A stretch of DNA of 64,000 bases from Membranipora membranacea (taxonomy: Eukaryota; Bryozoa; Gymnolaemata; Cheilostomatida; Membraniporidae), in NCBI GenBank assembly GCA_914767715.1, contig OU612066.1:4407001-4471000 (forward strand), in the 5' to 3' direction. Position numbers and translations under genes: made by a program. Under the pieces are notes generated by a model that ran no database searches, was not told where the DNA came from, and was given only the letters and a program-made list of their open reading frames with translations. Of the stretch, positions 61,601 through 64,000 are shown one piece after another (position 1 is the stretch's first letter; each line of letters opens with the position of its first letter).

Positions 61601-64000
61601 AAGGCAAATGTGCCTTTTTACTACATCAGGGTTCATTAACAATATTAGTAATGATAGGATAGAGAACTCACCCTTCATAGAAGGATTCATTATTTAGGAT
61701 TGGTTGTTGGATGGAGGGTTCATTATGCTGGTGATGTTTATGACGGGAGTGTCCGCTATGTCTACGATATCTATGTAAGGACTCAATATCACTACCACCG
61801 CTATCATTGCTTGTTCTGTGCTGATGGTATCTGGGTATAAGGTGTATCAATAAACATATCAGCATAACACAATCATTACGTATGTTTTGCATAATTACGT
61901 GGACATTATAATTTTGATTTCAAGTTGAAACTAAAATAAATACAATGTGATATATTAGAGGAATTGGCGTATGGGACAGGTGGATGTAGGTGGAGAGGGC
62001 AGGATAAAGTCTTGTTAGGGATAACTAATGATTTCACATGCATGTATTTATCTACCTTCGTCGGCGTCTTCTAGACATTCCAGATCTGTCGCTCTCGTTA
62101 TCTGATTCCCTTCTTCCATATCTAAAACATAATATCACCGATTATCTCAATGATCAACTAAGCATGTAAGCGATGGTCACAGCAGAAAAATGGTGAGCAG
62201 AGTAGAAACTTAGAAAAGTATTAGTTGGCAGTAAGTGTGCCAGAATAAGATATTATATCTTCTGTTCCGTAGGCTTAATTGGTAATGGTCGTCTTGTAGT
62301 AGCTGCTTCGCTGCTGAATTGGTTTGAACATATTTGTGATGTAGGCAACAATTTTGCCTGGTATTTTGAACATGATGGGACGATGTCTGATGAGCTTCAG
62401 CGCTTGTGATGGGGAAACTTGGTACAGCAGACAGTGGAATTAGGGTTTCATTGTAGGGACTTGAAAAATGTTGGTTTCTTGTAAACTCAACAAAACTCGG
62501 CAATACAGCATATTCAGCAAAACTCGGCGGCAAACTAATAATGAGAAATGCGGGTGAATAAATCTAGTGCAAGCATTTCATAAATTGTCCAGCTTCTAGC
62601 ATGTTCTTTGCAATTGAAATTAAATTTAACTATTCAGAACAAGCGATGTTACCCATTAGTATCAGGTAGTTTTCTCAAAGATTTTCCATCATCAGGCGAG
62701 TCTGCGACTCTGATGTAACAAATAGAGGAGTATGGCATAAATCAGTATTGAATGTAGCCAGAGTAAATAATTTACCATTTCAATGTGGATTATTTAAGAT
62801 CATGAAATCCCTAAGTTTCTTGTCAAATACAGAATACACAGTGTCTTATAGAAACTGTACTACCGAAACCCGTATCAGTCCCTGTAGAGTGAGCTGAAAC
62901 TATCTAACATATCATGGTGCACAACTCTCATTCAGCGATATGTTTTAGTTTGATGATGGCACGGAGTTTGGGACAGACTCCCTGACAATAGCATAGCCTG
63001 GAGTTATTTGCTAGCTGTAGGTTTCATAACACTACTGGTATGCTATTAGCGTTTGCACTCAATAAATCAGCAGCATATCTTAACCCGAGTACTGAATAAC
63101 CAATTCAAATTGTCCAGGGATGCGATAAAAATTACCATCTTAAACGCAGCTGATAAAATAATTCTGATAGACAAAAACAAATGATGATCATTAACCTATC
63201 TATATTTTAGATATGACAATACCTACCTATTAATGGCAAAACAACAAATTTCCTTTTCATAGTAAAACAATACGGGCTTTTCTCTTGTGAACAATAGAAC
63301 AAATTCAGCTCCGATTGGGGTCCATCCGCATGACGCAATTCATACCCAGTTGCAGTAGCTGTTTTTTGTTGGATGAAGTTAACTACTGAGTTAAGTGAGG
63401 CCCTGACCAACGGGGTGATGACAAGTGCCAATTTCAGGGTCAGGAAGGAAGTCGGCTTCTCTTGAAGAAACTGACCAGCAGTTTACACAGAGGAGGATAT
63501 ATACAAGGCTTAACAGGATATGCCCATCAAACATAGCGAGCCAACAGCTCCCGCTGCATAATTAGTAAATAAACCCCCACTGCCTTGAGACATTTAAATA
63601 AAAAGTAGTTGGCTGCAGGAATTGAACACACAAGGCTCTGCAGCTGATCATACAAGGTCCTTCTGGTCCCTGAATATGAACCAAGCAGTTGCACATAGCT
63701 CAAAGATCGAATAATTCATTTCCAACTCAGCCTAGCCACAGTGTAAATTAAAACACTCAATTTTGTTAGCCCATGGTAATGACTGTCCCGCTTCCGGTAG
63801 TGATTGCCCCCCTTCCCCAAAAACAGCAATGATCGTCCAGCACCCCCCACCCCGTACAGTAGTAATCGTCTCCCTTACTCACCTTCTTCTTGAGTAGACA
63901 CTATCGGCCTCACTCCCGCTATCATTCCTGTGAAGTTTAGACTGAGGGAACTTTAGTTTCTCACTGCGCACAGACTTAGGAGAATCTCTCCCTGATGTGA
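58637..64000 (-). CDS. Unrecognised disordered, basic/serine-rich protein, 3' part (partial, runs off right edge)
   Basis: Exons 64000-63883 (5' border outside), 62709-62653, 62121-62056, 61830-61672, 61410-61342, 61160-61035, 60885-60784 and 59558-58637 (TAA). Every junction is phase 2, so each internal exon is a multiple of three. Motifs recur at exon ends: NDSGSEADSVYSRRR, SDNESDRSGMSRRRRRR, TSNDSGGSDIESLHRYRR. Other parts include a His-rich run (HSRHKHHQHNE), one likely helix (SEDLIRHFQQKLMETQTQS) and, in the last exon, LDKKLAHLEEMRRLTSKI plus RYFPDL/SYFPDF. No catalytic domain, TM helix or zinc finger is seen. It resembles the disordered tail of a scaffold or cytoskeletal protein, but I cannot name it; the N-terminal part lies beyond 64000. 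Confidence 0.75.

Noticed and set aside
1-64000. tRNA, rRNA, riboswitch or prokaryotic operon features
   Set aside because: I looked for cloverleaf A/B boxes and conserved rRNA blocks and recognised none by eye; a tRNAscan-SE or Rfam run would be needed to exclude small RNAs.

Overview
This is a eukaryotic, animal genomic window. The genes are built from short exons with GT-AG introns and carry metazoan domains: a myosin-light-chain-kinase-like kinase with a calmodulin-binding segment, a ZAD-like/C2H2 zinc-finger protein, and thrombospondin type 1 plus C-type-lectin-like ectodomains. It also holds metazoan-type retrotransposons (two LINE fragments and a Ngaro/PAT-like tyrosine-recombinase element) and many foldback repeats. 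The sequence is AT-rich by eye. An invertebrate is likely, but I cannot name the phylum. All exon models were built by reading splice sites and checking that reading phase is preserved; there is no transcript evidence.

Layout. (1) 1-6096, minus: kinase gene, 8 exons, running off the left edge, with a very long acidic tail. (2) 7735-20912, minus: 20-exon zinc-finger gene whose joined exons give one 2118-residue frame: N-terminal ZAD-like CxxC...CxxC domain, then about 37 C2H2/C2HC fingers, many arranged as alternating pairs. (3) 21975-29996, plus: 8-exon gene for a 387-residue protein I do not recognise, head-to-head with the zinc-finger gene. Its introns hold an antisense LINE fragment, a small MITE with a 9-bp target duplication, a long inverted repeat and a THAP-like ORF. 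(4) 31598-34619, plus: small single-pass membrane protein with a cysteine-rich ectodomain. (5) 34868-40090: a LINE reverse-transcriptase fragment abutting a decayed Ngaro/PAT-like element with the diagnostic A1-ORFs-B1-A2-B2 split repeats. (6) 40650-58080: a tandem segmental duplication. Each unit carries an 11-exon minus-strand gene for a membrane receptor with a C-type-lectin-like ectodomain, four TSP1-type modules and one TM helix (570 and 571 residues, both intact). Upstream of copy A lies a head-to-head, broken relative of the small membrane protein of region 4; copy B keeps only a scrap of it. (7) 58637-64000, minus: the 3' part of a gene for a disordered, basic/serine-rich protein whose visible internal exons are all symmetric phase-2 exons; it runs off the right edge.

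How they may work together. The most notable locus is 31.6-58.1 kb: a pair of intact lectin/TSP1 receptors and a family of small cysteine-rich membrane proteins, duplicated as a unit and partly decaying, in a transposon-rich neighbourhood. This is the pattern of a lineage-specific, fast-turnover surface-receptor cluster. A role in recognition or immunity is inference only. The zinc-finger gene and the kinase gene look like single-copy genes unrelated to that cluster.
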